This document shows positions 46,136 to 54,352 of a stretch of DNA of 64,000 bases, one piece after another. How positions within the stretch are numbered: the first letter of the stretch is position 1; each line of letters begins with the position of its first letter. The stretch lies in NCBI GenBank assembly GCA_014804645.1, contig JAAUZI010000008.1, forward strand, positions 62,001 to 126,000, in the 5' to 3' direction. The translations under genes and the position numbers were made by a program. The notes beneath the pieces were generated by a model that did not search any database, was not told the origin of the DNA, and worked only from the letters and a program-made list of their open reading frames with translations. The stretch comes from Lachnospiraceae bacterium (GTDB lineage Bacteria > Bacillota > Clostridia > Lachnospirales > Lachnospiraceae).

Positions 46136-46994
46136 ATTTCCCCTGCCCCTTTGCAATCTTTTCTCCGGCGCTCACCAGCACCTCCACGCCCCGGTCCGAG
46201 TGCTCGCGTATATCCCCGTCCACCGAGATCATGTCCGGCATATATAGCTGAATAATAGTGGAACCGCCATAGCTGAAATACCCCTTTTCATCCATTCTGG
46301 CGAACTCGGTCAAATCATGATTGTTGATTTTTCCGACCTGCAGAGCGCCCACCTCTATCTGTACCACATCTCCGAAATGCTCTGTCCGCATCAGCGTATA
46401 TACTCTGTGGTTCCTGGAAAATACCCTGTACCTCTCCGATATGGGACGCACCGTATGCAGAACTCCCGCTATTTCTCCCGTGCTCAGCACGCGCCCGTCA
46501 TCACAGAAATAGTATCTGTGACAATCCTCCAAGGCCAGCCGATATACCAGGCACACCCCGCCCTCGTACTGCGACAGTTCCAATCGGTTGTCAACCAGCT
46601 CCGGCAGCGTGTATATGTTGCCCTTTATCCTGAGGCTAAGCCCCTTATCAATCCTGTACGCCGCCAGCCTGCCACGGCAGGGGGCAATCAGCTCCTGAGC
46701 CCCGGCGCTGCAGTTCCAGCGACATTTCCGGGTAAAAAAATCGTCGAAACTCTTGAATTCTGTTCTCTCACATGCGGAGAGATCAACGCCATACTCCCGG
46801 ATAAAGGGTTCTATTTTCCTGACAGAAAAAGAACTTCTCATCCATATGCTGACTAGTTTCGAGTAAATCCTGCGGCAAAAGAAAACCTTCAGCAGAATTC
46901 TTCCCATGACCGTGTGATAGAGGAATTCCAGACTTTTTCCACCGTACTGCCTCTCCTCCCGATAAGCCTTTGCCGCCCTGTCATATATTCTCAT
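46134..46994 (-). CDS. psd: Phosphatidylserine decarboxylase (Psd-like)
   Basis: 286 aa from the ATG at 46994 (MRIYDRAAKAYREERQYGGK). The autocleavage site is GGST (FSYGGSTIIQLYMP), close to the usual LGST; the Ser becomes the pyruvoyl group. RTEFKSFDDFFTRK is also typical. It converts PS (or a PS-like lipid) to PE. It follows pssA by 20 bp. The ORF-track extension overlaps pssA and is rejected. Confidence 0.88.
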   Translation of the reverse strand: MRIYDRAAKAYREERQYGGKSLEFLYHTVMGRILLKVFFCRRIYSKLVSIWMRSSFSVRKIEPFIREYGVDLSACERTEFKSFDDFFTRKCRWNCSAGAQELIAPCRGRLAAYRIDKGLSLRIKGNIYTLPELVDNRLELSQYEGGVCLVYRLALEDCHRYYFCDDGRVLSTGEIAGVLHTVRPISERYRVFSRNHRVYTLMRTEHFGDVVQIEVGALQVGKINNHDLTEFARMDEKGYFSYGGSTIIQLYMPDMISVDGDIREHSDRGVEVLVSAGEKIAKGQGK

Positions 46995-47014
46995 GTCAGT
47001 CCCCATACATTTTC

Positions 47015-47626
47015 TCACACCAGAATCAGCACAATCACTCCCACCGCCAGCAGACCCAGCACCACATACCATATCCCGCGGGGTTTCGCCACTTTCACAT
47101 TGAGGATAAACAGAACCGCCGTCACAACATAGCCCACTGCCCAGATCACTGACAGGACCGGGCCGCTCACAGATCCGCCCAGATATTTCATAGCCACCCA
47201 CAGAACCGGAATAATCAGCGCGGCGTAGGTCACGGGGAGTCCGTCATAATGGCTCCTCACCTCCTCCGCCGCCGAGGTGTTAAACCAGGCCAGCCGGATG
47301 ATTCCGCAGAGTATATACCCCAGGAGGACAGGATATCGAAACGGGCCTATCCCTTCTGTCAGGTACAGCCCCAGGACTGCGGGCAGGGCCAGAAAGCCCA
47401 TGACGTCCGCCAGAGAATCGATCTGTACGCCAAACTCCCTGGCAAGCTCATCCCGCTTACAGCGCCGGGCAATCACCCCGTCAAACAGATCACAGATTCC
47501 CGCCAATATAAGGCATATCAAGGCTGCGGAAATCTGCCCCGCCAGGGAGAGGGCAATGCCCGAAAACGCGAAACCCACTCCTATGTATGTCAATATCACA
47601 GATTTGTTGTACTTTCCTATAAACAT
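47015..47626 (-). CDS. pssA: CDP-alcohol phosphatidyltransferase (phosphatidylserine synthase)
   Basis: 203 aa membrane protein. The CDP-alcohol motif DLFDGVIARRCKRDELAREF then GVQIDSLAD fits DGx2ARx8Gx3Dx3D. Pairing with psd directly downstream indicates serine as the acceptor. GAGGAACA before the ATG at 47626 decides the start. It follows the CDP-lipid synthase gene by 50 bp. Confidence 0.9.
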   Translation of the reverse strand: MFIGKYNKSVILTYIGVGFAFSGIALSLAGQISAALICLILAGICDLFDGVIARRCKRDELAREFGVQIDSLADVMGFLALPAVLGLYLTEGIGPFRYPVLLGYILCGIIRLAWFNTSAAEEVRSHYDGLPVTYAALIIPVLWVAMKYLGGSVSGPVLSVIWAVGYVVTAVLFILNVKVAKPRGIWYVVLGLLAVGVIVLILV

Positions 47627-47676
47627 TGTTCCTCTTCCCGCGTACCATAGGTTTATCCTGTGATACCGCACCGCCA

Positions 47677-48252
47677 TCACAGATTCCTGCGGATTTTCAG
47701 TTTATAAAGCAGCAAGTTAACTGCTATATGGGTAGCCGCCCCCAGCAGGATATACAGAAAATACTGCCAGAGGGGCATGGGATACAGCACAGCAAACACC
47801 ATCCCAACGCCAAACAGAGAATCCACCTGGTCCACCACAAAGAAAACCACACCTTTGACGCCCTCCACCGTCTTGCCGCAGGGAATGTCCAGACGCCGCT
47901 TGACAAAGCTGTTGGGCAGTTCAAACAGCATATATGCCAGTCCCATTGCCCCACCCGCCAGCAGATTGAACAGTGGCGTGTTCTCAAAGGTATGGTAGAT
48001 ATAGCACATATCCGGTATTCCCAGGCATACCCACCCCCACAGCAGCTGCGTCAGCGCTCCCGCCAGAATCATGCCAAAAAACCCCGCCCAGGTCTTGTTG
48101 TCGCCAAACAGGCGTCTGCCGTCCCGGAGGGTCAGGCCGCCGTCTATGGGGTTTTTGAGCCGTGAGTAAACCGGAGTTTTCACAAACACCATATTGAGTA
48201 TTCCCGCGAAAATCACAGGAGTCATTGTCACATACATTTTTAAAAGCGTCAT
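47677..48252 (-). CDS. CDP-archaeol synthase-like CDP-lipid synthase (CarS/DUF46)
   Basis: 191 aa with about five membrane helices. It carries PIDGGLTLRDGRRLFGDNKT followed by WAGF, the CarS signature (PxDxGxxxxGxRxxGxxKTWRGF), and VKRRLDIPCGKT with VVDQVDSLFG near the C-terminus. Archaeal CarS makes CDP-archaeol from unsaturated archaetidic acid and CTP; this bacterial homologue presumably activates a lipid phosphate for PssA. The ATGA overlap with dgkA places it directly after the kinase. Confidence 0.82.
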   Translation of the reverse strand: MTLLKMYVTMTPVIFAGILNMVFVKTPVYSRLKNPIDGGLTLRDGRRLFGDNKTWAGFFGMILAGALTQLLWGWVCLGIPDMCYIYHTFENTPLFNLLAGGAMGLAYMLFELPNSFVKRRLDIPCGKTVEGVKGVVFFVVDQVDSLFGVGMVFAVLYPMPLWQYFLYILLGAATHIAVNLLLYKLKIRRNL

Positions 48253-48611
48253 AGCATTCTCAGAATGTTGGATACCAGTACAGCGCCCTCTGCCCCGAAG
48301 AAAGCAAAGCCCATGACCAGAACCGCAGCGGCCGACACATCCTTGGCAAACCTGACATCCCTGTTTTCCTCCGTACAAAAGCTGTCGCATAGCCGCTCGA
48401 CCGCCGTGTTGACGTATTCCGCCGAGAACACGCCGCAGCTGAGCGCCAGCAGGAGTATGTAGTCGTAAAGGCCCGACGAGGTCAAAATATTCAACGCCAG
48501 CACTACTAAAGCTATGCCTGTGTAAATCTTAAAATTGCGCTCCTCGCGAAAGCTGCTGGCAATTCCCCGAAACGCGCACGCCACACTCTGCAAAAAATTT
48601 TTGTTTTTCAT
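48249..48611 (-). CDS. dgkA: Diacylglycerol kinase family protein (DgkA-type)
   Basis: 120 aa with three membrane helices and the conserved EERNFKIYTGIALVVLALNI and AEYVNTAVERLCD (Glu-Asn active-site region). Gram-positive members of this type are often undecaprenol kinases; E. coli DgkA phosphorylates diacylglycerol. Fusion to a CDP-lipid synthase by ATGA overlap suggests it supplies the lipid phosphate for that enzyme here. It is the first gene of the operon, with a weak RBS (GGGG). Confidence 0.88.
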   Translation of the reverse strand: MKNKNFLQSVACAFRGIASSFREERNFKIYTGIALVVLALNILTSSGLYDYILLLALSCGVFSAEYVNTAVERLCDSFCTEENRDVRFAKDVSAAAVLVMGFAFFGAEGAVLVSNILRML

Positions 48612-48652
48612 TATTGTATACCCCAGTCAGCGCCCAAAAATCCATTGCAGAT

Positions 48653-48681
48653 ATTGTAGCATAAAACGGCGTTGTTATCAA
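48653..48681 (-). promoter_or_regulatory. Promoter of the dgkA lipid operon
   Basis: Minus strand TTGATA - 17 bp - TACAAT, about 42 bp before dgkA. Confidence 0.8.
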
Positions 48682-48709
48682 GATATTGCGAATATTGCCC
48701 CGGAAAAGC

Positions 48710-48744
48710 AAAAAAGGTATCTGTGCGCATCCACACAGATACCT
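48710..48744 (-). terminator. Terminator of the ABC exporter operon
   Basis: Perfect 11-bp stem AGGTATCTGTG / CACAGATACCT, followed by T6 on the minus strand just after the permease stop. Confidence 0.9.
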
Positions 48745-48754
48745 CAAATATTTG

Positions 48755-50083
48755 TCACGCACTTTTTTTCCGGCGCAGCCTCTCCTTCAGGCTCCGGCCG
48801 CGGTTGAACATCTGGTTCCGATAGATTCGCCCGGTACACACCACCAGCACAGCGGTAAATATGACCAGGATTGCCACAAACAACAGCCCTTGGGGCACCG
48901 TCACATTTCCTACCAGAATATCCCCCGGCAGCATATAGGCGCTGGTGAGGGGCACGATCCGCAGGATCGTGTTGAGCCAGTCCTTCTCCTGCAGCGGCAG
49001 CATATAGGAGCCAAGGAACCCGGCAATCATAGCCAGCTGGTAGAAACTCATGACCTGGCCCAGTTCCTCCGCCTTTCCGGCAAAGGAGGCGATAAGCCCC
49101 GCCAGCATACAATAGAACAAAAACGACAGACAGATTGTAAATACTGCCAGTACCATGGCACCGGGGGTGAAAGCCGTGCTGCCCACCTGTCCCCGAATCA
49201 GGACAAATATCTCCAGCAGCACATTGTGGTAATCGGGATAGATCACCGCCCCGGCAATCTCATGCCCCAGGAAAAATCCGCCAACCAGGCAGACAAACCA
49301 CAGCAGTATCTGACCGATGGCCGTCACAGTGATGGCCAGAACCTTGCCAAAAATCAGCCCATATGGCCTGGTCAGCGTCAGCATCATCTCCATCAGCTTG
49401 GAACACTTTTCCACGCTGACGGTATTGCCCACACTCATGCCATACATCAAAGTCATAAAATACATGAAAAATATAATGAGCATAGGGGCGAGCATGGCCA
49501 CCAGCTGCTCCCCGATACTGCGCTCCTCCTCCCCCGCATCCAGCTGGTTAGTCTGCACGCCGCTCATGGCCAGCACCAGTTTCTCCATGGGAATGCCGGA
49601 GGAAAGCAGCTTGCTCTGCTCCATGACAGACGCAAACGCCTCACACAGATCCTCCGCATCTCCCTTGCCGATCTCACTGCCATAGGGCAGTACCACCGTC
49701 AGCAGATATCCTTCCGAGGTTCGGTTGATCTCCAGAATCACGCTCTCCGGCTCCTGCTCTCCCAATGTCACAGCCAGTTCTTCCACTGACTGCTGCGCCT
49801 CCACGAAGGAGACATCCGGGAAAGTCTCTCCATACCTCGCCGCAAAGCCCTCCAGATACAATACCTCAAGCCCACTGTTGTCCACCACTTGAACTTGCCC
49901 AATTGGAGAGCGCTTGCCGTCCTCCCTTTTTTGGATGAAAGCCATAATGGTACTGATGGCCAGCCCGGCCACCAGCATAATTAGGGCCAGTCCCACCGTG
50001 ACATTCCGAAATTTCTTTCCCGTGGCCTGCTTGAGCGTAAAGGAGAACACATCCCTCCAGCCGCTGAACATTCCTTTATTCAT
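48755..50083 (-). CDS. ABC-2 type transporter permease (NatB-like), second
   Basis: 442 aa. One N-terminal helix is followed by an extracytoplasmic domain (about 45-200) and five or more C-terminal helices, the NatB/YhaP pattern. Its start overlaps the previous permease by 8 bp. Together with the other permease and the ATPase it forms a heterodimeric exporter. The substrate is unknown; Na+, bacteriocin or drug export are family possibilities. Confidence 0.86.
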   Translation of the reverse strand: MNKGMFSGWRDVFSFTLKQATGKKFRNVTVGLALIMLVAGLAISTIMAFIQKREDGKRSPIGQVQVVDNSGLEVLYLEGFAARYGETFPDVSFVEAQQSVEELAVTLGEQEPESVILEINRTSEGYLLTVVLPYGSEIGKGDAEDLCEAFASVMEQSKLLSSGIPMEKLVLAMSGVQTNQLDAGEEERSIGEQLVAMLAPMLIIFFMYFMTLMYGMSVGNTVSVEKCSKLMEMMLTLTRPYGLIFGKVLAITVTAIGQILLWFVCLVGGFFLGHEIAGAVIYPDYHNVLLEIFVLIRGQVGSTAFTPGAMVLAVFTICLSFLFYCMLAGLIASFAGKAEELGQVMSFYQLAMIAGFLGSYMLPLQEKDWLNTILRIVPLTSAYMLPGDILVGNVTVPQGLLFVAILVIFTAVLVVCTGRIYRNQMFNRGRSLKERLRRKKSA

Positions 50084-51473
50084 GATGTCCGCCCCCCTTT
50101 CCGGTTCTCGCCGCAGTCATCGCCGCCCGGCGGTTTCTGGCAATCTGCAGGATATCTTTTAACTTTAACACATTGCCGTTATAGAAAATCAAGGACTCAT
50201 ACACCTTGGCTGTAAAGGAAAACAGCGCTGCTGTACAGATAACTACCACCGTCAGACTCACCAGGCCCGTGACCACGCTCACCTTGCCCAGCAGCAGATT
50301 GGCTGGCATGACAAAGGGAGCTGACAGGGGCAGGATACAGCAGATATTTACCACCACATCGCTGACATTACCCACCATCTGCATGATACACAGGAAAATA
50401 CCGATATAGGACCCAACTACCAGCAGCAGCTGATAGATCTTGAGGCCCTCCGCCATCTCCTCCATCCTGCTGACCGAGGCTCCCGCCAGTCCTGCCACGA
50501 TGCTGAAAAACAGCACGCCCACGAGGATCATAACTGCCGCCAGCGCCAGAGTGCCCCCATTGACATGAGCAAACAACTCCATGATCCCGACTGCCTCATC
50601 CGCCTCCGCACTGCCGGACAATGTCCCAAAAAGTGCGCTGCTGATTTGCTTTGAGAGCAGATAGCTGACGCCGTAGGCGGCAAACTGAATCACCACCGCA
50701 GTCAGCGCCGCCAAAATCTTGCCCACAATCAGCGCCATAGGCCGCACATTGATCATCAAGTATTCCACCACTTTGGTGCTCTTCTCCGTCACGATGGACA
50801 GAGCGATCTGGCTGCCGCTCATATTGACGATCATCATTACAATGACGATCCCTGCCAGCAGCACATAGTACTCGGTCATGGAGATGCCCTCCCCGCCTTC
50901 CCGGAGAGTGATCTCTCCCTCCTCCGTGGTGTACTCCACCCGGGTTTCCACCGGCTGGTTGATAAAGTCAAGCTGCTCCTGGTCTACATCCACCACCCGT
51001 ATCCGCGCATCCTGAAAAAAGCTCTCAAAATCCTGGGAAAGCTGGTCACAGTCCTTGTCCTTTAAATCCGCCGTGGCTGCCTTCACAAACGTCAGGTTAA
51101 AATATCCCGCCTCCTCGTAGGTCACATGCACAATCATTTCAGTGCTGCCCCGCCATTTCTCCAGAACCTGTACATGGGACGCAAAACCCTCTCCCGGTTC
51201 CTCCGCCACATGCATATTCGCATAGCGCTCCCCCTCCAGGGCATGACTGTAATCAATTCCCAGCCCCGTCTCGTCATAAATGGTAAAGCGGCTTACCTCC
51301 GTTACTTTTGTCTGTTCCTGATCCCTTTGCTGCAGCCATGCGCTCACCGGCGCGGCCGCCAGGATCACCACACACATCAGGATCAGAAGGCCTCTGAAAG
51401 ACTTCTGCTTCAACTCCTGTCTGAGCGAAAAGAGAAACACCTCCTTCCAGCCCGCATACTCATTTCTCTTCAT
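50076..51473 (-). CDS. ABC-2 type transporter permease (NatB-like), first
   Basis: 465 aa with the same topology as its neighbour (N-terminal helix, large outer domain, C-terminal helical bundle), indicating an old duplication. The start at 51473 follows GGAGGCATCC and overlaps the ATPase gene by 14 bp; the ORF-track start lies 29 codons upstream inside the ATPase gene. Confidence 0.86.
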   Translation of the reverse strand: MKRNEYAGWKEVFLFSLRQELKQKSFRGLLILMCVVILAAAPVSAWLQQRDQEQTKVTEVSRFTIYDETGLGIDYSHALEGERYANMHVAEEPGEGFASHVQVLEKWRGSTEMIVHVTYEEAGYFNLTFVKAATADLKDKDCDQLSQDFESFFQDARIRVVDVDQEQLDFINQPVETRVEYTTEEGEITLREGGEGISMTEYYVLLAGIVIVMMIVNMSGSQIALSIVTEKSTKVVEYLMINVRPMALIVGKILAALTAVVIQFAAYGVSYLLSKQISSALFGTLSGSAEADEAVGIMELFAHVNGGTLALAAVMILVGVLFFSIVAGLAGASVSRMEEMAEGLKIYQLLLVVGSYIGIFLCIMQMVGNVSDVVVNICCILPLSAPFVMPANLLLGKVSVVTGLVSLTVVVICTAALFSFTAKVYESLIFYNGNVLKLKDILQIARNRRAAMTAARTGKGGGHHE

Positions 51474-52455
51474 GGATGCCTCCGTTCTCCGCCATCCGCC
51501 GGTCTGCGGCGTCGGACTCCTCTTCCTGGGCAGTTCCCGCTTTCTCAATGAAAATCTCATGCAGAGAAGGCTCCCTCAACTCGAATTTCACCACCTGACG
51601 CTGTTCCTTTAACAGATCCTGCAAAAAGTTCAGTGCCTGCGTCTCCCCGGTCACCTTCAGCTGTTTTCCGTCAGGAGTGTCATTTATAATGGGCAGAGCA
51701 TGCCTTTCAATAATATCCTCAAAGGGCTGGTCACATTTGACAAACATATTCACCCGTCCATAACTGCGCTTGATCTCGTTCAGATTCCCCTGCAGCACCG
51801 TCTTGCCCCGGTTCAGGATCGTGATGTCCTCGCAGAATTCCTCGATGGTGGCCATCTGGTGGGAGGACATAATCAGGTATTTTCCCTTTTCCATCTCCTC
51901 CCTGATAATCCCCTTGAACAGATCCGTGTTCACCGGGTCCAGACCGCTCAGAGGTTCATCCAGAATCAACAGCTCCGGCTCTGACAGCAGCGCCGCCATC
52001 AACTGGATCTTCTGCTGGTTGCCCTTGGAGAGCTGGTCCGCCATTTTGGGTTTCTCTGTCTTTTTTCCCTTGGTTTTTGGAGGATACAGATATTCTTCGA
52101 CCTCCAGGCGCCCCGCCCAATAAGCGATTCTCTCCTTGGCGGTCTCTTTGGGCACGCCCTTCAGCTTGGCAAAATACAGCAGCTGATCCATTAGCTCATA
52201 CTTGGGATACAGCCCTCTCTCCTCTGCCAGATAACCCACATTCATGTGCATGGCGTCCATGGGTTTTCCCTGCCACAGCACCTGACCGCCATCGCATGCC
52301 AGCATTCCCAGAATCATGCGAATGGATGTAGTTTTTCCTGCGCCGTTTGTCCCCAAAAGAGCGTAGACGCCGGGAGTTTCCAACGCAAAGGACAGACCGT
52401 CCACCACCGTTTTCTCACCGTACTTTTTGGTTAAATTCTTTACTTCCAATGACAT
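51460..52455 (-). CDS. ABC transporter ATP-binding protein
   Basis: 331 aa. Walker A is LLGTNGAGKTTSIR, the signature is LSKGNQQKIQLMAAL (a Lys in place of the usual second Gly, as in NatA-like ATPases) and Walker B is LLILDEPLSGLDP. A C-terminal extension (about 225-331) is typical for exporters of this class. It energises the two downstream permeases. Confidence 0.9.
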   Translation of the reverse strand: MSLEVKNLTKKYGEKTVVDGLSFALETPGVYALLGTNGAGKTTSIRMILGMLACDGGQVLWQGKPMDAMHMNVGYLAEERGLYPKYELMDQLLYFAKLKGVPKETAKERIAYWAGRLEVEEYLYPPKTKGKKTEKPKMADQLSKGNQQKIQLMAALLSEPELLILDEPLSGLDPVNTDLFKGIIREEMEKGKYLIMSSHQMATIEEFCEDITILNRGKTVLQGNLNEIKRSYGRVNMFVKCDQPFEDIIERHALPIINDTPDGKQLKVTGETQALNFLQDLLKEQRQVVKFELREPSLHEIFIEKAGTAQEEESDAADRRMAENGGIHEEK

Positions 52456-52470
52456 GTTTTCTCCTTTCCC

Positions 52471-52500
52471 GCATATCGCAAACCAGGGCTGTGATATTGC
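52471..52500. repeat. 30-bp palindromic repeat, copy 2
   Basis: GCATATCGCA AACCAGGGCT GTGATATTGC shares both ends with 41518-41547 while the centre differs. It lies in the leader of the ABC operon. Confidence 0.55.
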
Positions 52501-52538
52501 ACCAATCTGTATTGGAACTAATTCTCATGTTCAGCCCC

Positions 52539-52567
52539 ATTATAAAACCCTGTTTCCCTCATGTAAA
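52539..52567 (-). promoter_or_regulatory. Promoter of the ABC exporter operon
   Basis: Minus strand TTTACA - 17 bp - TATAAT; the leader is about 75 nt. Confidence 0.8.
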
Positions 52568-52795
52568 CCGTAAATGCCGCACTAAATATTGTCTTTTCGT
52601 GCAGTCTTTTTTTCATCATGTATGTTTTCTTCCCGTATTCTGTGCATTTCCGATACCTCTCCTACCCTGTTTCAACTCATCAGATAAATATATTATGTGG
52701 CAAATAAGCGGCATTTTCTCCCTGCTTATATCCTCTGTCATATCATCCGAACTATGATTTTTCCGGCAAATTTGCCATACGGCATCGCATCGGTT

Positions 52796-53338
52796 CTATT
52801 TCAGACTGTGCTTCATCCGAAAGAACTTGACGCCCACATGAAGAAACAGACGCAAATACAAAAGCAGCAGTACAAAGAACATCCAAAAAAAAATATCCAT
52901 TGGAGCCCTGTCGGTAATGCTTTGATATATCTGAGGCAGAATGCAGCCGAAAAAAATCACAAATAGTGGCATCATCCGCCACTTCCATATCCGGCCAAGC
53001 AAATCGATCCGTGAGGCATTGTCGCTGAAGATTTCTTCCTTTCCCACCATTTGAGAGATCGGTTTTCGAAAATAGTGAAAGCTCATACAGCTGGACACGT
53101 ATTCCCAACCGCAATCTCGGAACATCTGTCGGTATTCCGCACTATCTCCATCCCTCCTGTTACGAAAATCCAACTGGTAGACCACCTCCTCCGGCTCACA
53201 TCTCTCAAAGTAAAAAAAACAGGGGGGCGTCATGCTGATCAATTTCCAGCCCGACCGGTGCATCTCTGTAAGCCACTCTCCTTCTTCCCTAAAATCCGCT
53301 ATGGTAAATATCCGTGTTTTTTTTAATATATCACCCAT
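52796..53338 (-). CDS. DUF2812 domain protein
   Basis: 180 aa. The N-terminal soluble DUF2812 region (about 8-110) contains GEWLTEMHRSGWKLISM and YQLDFRNRRD; two membrane helices follow (about 120-165). DUF2812 proteins typically pair with PadR regulators, as here, where padR ends 22 bp upstream. They are thought to act in envelope stress or drug response, but the mechanism is unknown. Confidence 0.82.
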   Translation of the reverse strand: MGDILKKTRIFTIADFREEGEWLTEMHRSGWKLISMTPPCFFYFERCEPEEVVYQLDFRNRRDGDSAEYRQMFRDCGWEYVSSCMSFHYFRKPISQMVGKEEIFSDNASRIDLLGRIWKWRMMPLFVIFFGCILPQIYQSITDRAPMDIFFWMFFVLLLLYLRLFLHVGVKFFRMKHSLK

Positions 53339-53360
53339 GATCCCTTTTACCTTTCCTAAA

Positions 53361-53732
53361 TTAATGTTCCACCGCCAAAGCAGCCGTTTTCACATTTTCA
53401 GGCTCCATGACCTCCTGCAGACCGCTGCCCTCCACTGTCCGGTACAGCCGTTGGATGCGCCGCATCTCCAAATCCAGCACTTGTCTGCCCAGATCTGTGA
53501 TCTGATATATCTTACGTTTCTCCTCTTCCCGCACGAAACGGATCACACCATCCCTCTCCATCTTGGACAGACTCCCGTACATAGTGCCGGGACTGATCCG
53601 TATCTCTCCGTCTGTCAGTTTCAATACCTGCTGTACAATATTATAGCCATGCATGGGTTCCTGCAGGCAGTACAAGATGTAAAAGCCTGTCTCTGTCATC
53701 GGGACATATACTTTCTTTATATGTTCTTCCAT
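53361..53732 (-). CDS. PadR family transcriptional regulator
   Basis: 123 aa winged-helix protein with ISPGTMYGSLSKMERDGVIR (recognition helix and wing) and an acidic C-terminal helix for dimerisation. PadR repressors usually control a linked membrane protein or exporter. Here the likely targets are its own padR-DUF2812 unit, through the palindrome over the promoter, and perhaps the ABC exporter downstream. Confidence 0.9.
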   Translation of the reverse strand: MEEHIKKVYVPMTETGFYILYCLQEPMHGYNIVQQVLKLTDGEIRISPGTMYGSLSKMERDGVIRFVREEEKRKIYQITDLGRQVLDLEMRRIQRLYRTVEGSGLQEVMEPENVKTAALAVEH

Positions 53733-53792
53733 GCCCTAATCCTTTCTTATCAATTTTCTTTACCACGCCATACATATATCTCACTTCAATAC

Positions 53793-53805
53793 ATCGCACC
53801 TCGAT
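53793..53805 (-). promoter_or_regulatory. Possible second PadR operator (degenerate)
   Basis: ATCG-CACCT-CGAT, an imperfect version of the palindrome at 53817-53831, with a centre-to-centre distance of about 25 bp. Confidence 0.4.
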
Positions 53806-53812
53806 ATATTTA

Positions 53813-53841
53813 ATAGTATCGCAGTGCGATATATTTGTCAA
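53813..53841 (-). promoter_or_regulatory. padR promoter with operator in the spacer
   Basis: Minus strand TTGACA - 17 bp - TACTAT. The palindrome TATCGCACTGCGATA (53817-53831) fills the spacer and part of the -10, a classic autorepression layout. Confidence 0.8.
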
Positions 53842-53910
53842 TATCTTTTTCACATCTGCCCACAATATATATCAATTCGCAAAAAATAAACAAAAAATGA
53901 CATTTCATGC

Positions 53911-53939
53911 TTGTATGCGATTTCAAATTATGCTATTAT
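53911..53939 (+). promoter_or_regulatory. Promoter of the small membrane protein gene
   Basis: TTGTAT - 17 bp - TATTAT, about 60 bp before the start. Confidence 0.65.
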
Positions 53940-54001
53940 AAAGAACATAGTTTTACTAAATATCAAAACAGTCTGTAAAATTGAGGAAGGAGGGGGCTCA
54001 A

Positions 54002-54259
54002 ATGGGCGTAGCTGCATTGGTATTGGGCATTATCGCTATTATTATTGGTATTTTTAGTGCCGGCTCATTAGGATGGGCGGGGGCGCTTATGGGAATTATA
54101 GGAATTATTCTTGGAGCGCTCGGCAAAAAAAATGCGCCGGAGGGGCAAACCGGTCTGGCTACCGCAGGCTTGGTGTGTTCCATCATTGGCACGATTTTGT
54201 GCCTGTTGCTTTACATCGCATGCATAGCATGTGTAGGTGGATTGGCTGCACTGGCTTAA
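54002..54259 (+). CDS. Small Gly/Ile-rich membrane protein (DUF4190-like)
   Basis: 85 aa. Three hydrophobic segments (about 3-18, 22-38 and 48-80) are separated by a short basic loop (GKKNAPEGQTG). The start at 54002 follows GGAAGGAGGGGG; the ORF-track start is an upstream TTG. The pattern resembles DUF4190 proteins of unknown function. It is on the plus strand in an AT-rich island. Confidence 0.68.
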   Translation: MGVAALVLGIIAIIIGIFSAGSLGWAGALMGIIGIILGALGKKNAPEGQTGLATAGLVCSIIGTILCLLLYIACIACVGGLAALA

Positions 54260-54301
54260 ACCCAATCGGGTGGAAACGTGCGCCGCAAGACGCATCACCA
54301 G

Positions 54302-54335
54302 AAAAAGGACAGCAGATTTATTGCTGTCCTTTTTT
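54302..54335 (+). terminator. Terminator between the small membrane gene and lgt-like gene
   Basis: A GGACAGC / GCTGTCC stem flanked by AAAAA and TTTTTT. The lgt-like RBS AGGAGG starts right after it, so lgt-like expression would need read-through. Confidence 0.85.
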
Positions 54336-54352
54336 AGGAGGATTTATTTTAC

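Larger units (their letters stand above)
52456..52795. other. 340-bp intergenic region without a gene
   Basis: AT-rich. It holds the 30-bp palindrome copy 2, the ABC-operon promoter and a small GGCAAATTTGCC hairpin after the DUF2812 gene. A 33-codon minus-strand ORF is present but has no RBS support. Confidence 0.6.

Noticed and set aside
52512-52620. 33-codon minus-strand ORF in the ABC leader region
   Set aside because: No RBS, overlaps the predicted promoter, and no recognisable pattern.
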